A DNA stretch of 64,000 bases from Paenibacillus paeoniae. Its GTDB lineage: Bacteria; Bacillota; Bacilli; Paenibacillales; Paenibacillaceae. Numbering within the stretch: position 1 is the stretch's first letter; every line of letters starts with the position of its first letter. Shown piece after piece: positions 63,098 to 64,000 of the stretch. The stretch covers positions 868,001 to 932,000 of the forward strand of contig NZ_QUBQ01000001.1 of assembly GCF_003388735.1 (NCBI RefSeq), in the 5' to 3' direction. The position numbers and the translations under genes were made by a program. A model generated the notes under the pieces. It saw only the letters and a program-made list of their open reading frames with translations. It was not told the origin of the DNA and made no database searches.

Positions 63098-64000
63098 ATG
63101 AAAGTATCGAATGTGACGGTTAGACGTCGGCTGTTCATCGTGCTGATCCTTGCGGGCGTTGCGTTCATTGCGCTGGGATCTCGGCTTGCTTACGTACAGT
63201 TGTGGAAGGGTACAGAGCTGGCGGAGAAAGCGGAGGACTCATGGAGGCGCGACATCCCGTATGTAGCCAAGCGCGGCGAGATATGGGATCGCAATGGCGT
63301 TCAGCTTGCCTATAATATCAGCTCGCCAACGGTATGGGCTATTCCTGTGCAGGTGAAGAATCATGAGGAGACGGCGGCAACATTGTCTCGACTGCTGGAT
63401 ATGTCGCAAGAGAACATTTTGAAGAAACTTAAGACCAAAGCGATGATCGTTAAGCTGGCACCCGGCGGCAGGAAGATTACGCTGGAGAAAGCCGACGAAA
63501 TCCAGCAGTTGAGTCTGGCAGGCATTGTAGTGGCCGAGGACAATAAGCGCTTTTATCCCTACGGCAGTCTGGCAGCTCACTTGTTAGGCTTCACGGGTAT
63601 CGACAATCAAGGGCTTACGGGTGTGGAATCCAAATACAATGAGATGCTTAGCGGCATACAAGGGAATGTCTCTTGGCTGTCAGATGCTGCAGGACGTCAG
63701 ATGCCGAATTCCTCCGATATGTACATCGAGCCGAAGGAAGGGCTGACGCTGCAGCTGTCGATCGACCAGGCGGTTCAGACCGTTATGGAGCGCGAGCTCG
63801 ACCAGGCGATGACATCGCTGCAAGCGAACAGTATTATCGCTATCGCAATGGACCCCAGCAATGGGGAAATTCTTGCTATGGCGAGCCGTCCGACGTACGA
63901 GCCTGACAAGTACAAGGAAGTGGCATCCGAGGTCTACAACCGCAATTTGCCGATCTGGATGACTTACGAGCCAGGTTCTACCTTTAAGATCATTACACTC
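63098..64000 (+). CDS. spoVD: Stage V sporulation protein D (SpoVD), 3' end beyond window
   Basis: The ATG at 63098 follows AAGGAGGAATAGG. The 301 codons visible run to the right edge: one membrane helix (about residues 8-30), the class B PBP dimerisation domain (from YVAKRGEIWDRNGVQLAY), and the start of the transpeptidase domain with the active serine region YEPGSTFKI at the very end. SpoVD makes spore cortex peptidoglycan in the mother-cell septum with SpoVE. Its place directly after pbpB, with the same domain order, tells it from division PBPs. The PASTA domain lies beyond the window. Confidence 0.92.
   Translation, partial: MKVSNVTVRRRLFIVLILAGVAFIALGSRLAYVQLWKGTELAEKAEDSWRRDIPYVAKRGEIWDRNGVQLAYNISSPTVWAIPVQVKNHEETAATLSRLLDMSQENILKKLKTKAMIVKLAPGGRKITLEKADEIQQLSLAGIVVAEDNKRFYPYGSLAAHLLGFTGIDNQGLTGVESKYNEMLSGIQGNVSWLSDAAGRQMPNSSDMYIEPKEGLTLQLSIDQAVQTVMERELDQAMTSLQANSIIAIAMDPSNGEILAMASRPTYEPDKYKEVASEVYNRNLPIWMTYEPGSTFKIITL

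Overview
The window reads as a chromosomal segment of an endospore-forming, low-to-medium GC Firmicute, most likely Paenibacillus or a close relative. The reasons are strong GGAGG-type ribosome binding sites, frequent TTG and GTG starts, a YlaH/YlaJ/YlaK block next to typA, the sporulation genes rsfA and spoVD, bacillithiol synthesis (bshC), and the mraZ-rsmH-ftsL-pbpB-spoVD cell wall cluster. No phage, complete insertion sequence, CRISPR array or rRNA operon was seen.

Layout. 1-2183: an AT-rich accessory edge holding the 5' part of a large minus-strand gene with a Mrr-like PD-(D/E)xK nuclease N-terminus and no recognisable second domain, then a decayed stretch. 2184-8229: a two-gene ABC exporter, a histidine phosphatase gene broken by a frameshift at its start, and an orphan sugar-type binding lipoprotein between two copies of a terminator-bearing repeat. 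8230-11880: a DdlR-like MocR regulator, D-Ala-D-Ala ligase and an aminotransferase. 11956-17423: UDP-GlcNAc 2-epimerase, a MerR-methyltransferase fusion with a textbook MerR promoter, a SecD-P1-like lipoprotein followed by a broken methionine aminopeptidase fragment, and two minus-strand envelope proteins. 17900-22850: two tandem secreted GH18 chitinases behind a perfect cre site.

22917-30780: YrzA-like protein, a single-chain LplB-LplC-type permease, a 40-residue membrane protein, tRNA-Pro and tRNA-Thr, a MocR/PdxR regulator divergent from a PNPOx-like flavoprotein over a perfect 20-bp dyad, an Asp/Glu racemase, a CNNM/CorC transporter and a DUF1836 protein. 30824-37000: UbiA-type prenyltransferase, a lectin-fold-like protein, a two-component system and two polytopic membrane proteins. 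37152-48666: lytic transglycosylase, cysteine desulfurase-thiI, two divergent TerC proteins, typA, ylaH, an LCP wall-polymer ligase, ylaJ and phoH (ylaK). 48899-52759: anchored binding protein, coiled-coil exported protein, a tandem palindromic repeat and an NDUFAF7-type methyltransferase.

52821-64000 is the syntenic division and wall region: yqgY, rsfA, panE, DUF3397, bshC, an S-adenosylhomocysteinase gene that is an unusual guest here, then mraZ (with phased TGGGN repeats upstream), rsmH, ftsL, pbpB and the start of spoVD. Much of the window serves envelope biology: peptidoglycan precursors (ddl), wall polymer attachment (LCP, UDP-GlcNAc epimerase), wall turnover (transglycosylase), septal synthesis (pbpB, ftsL) and export. 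The accessory novelty candidates are the truncated nuclease gene at the left edge, the SecD-like lipoprotein, the MerR-methyltransferase fusion and the fused permease.
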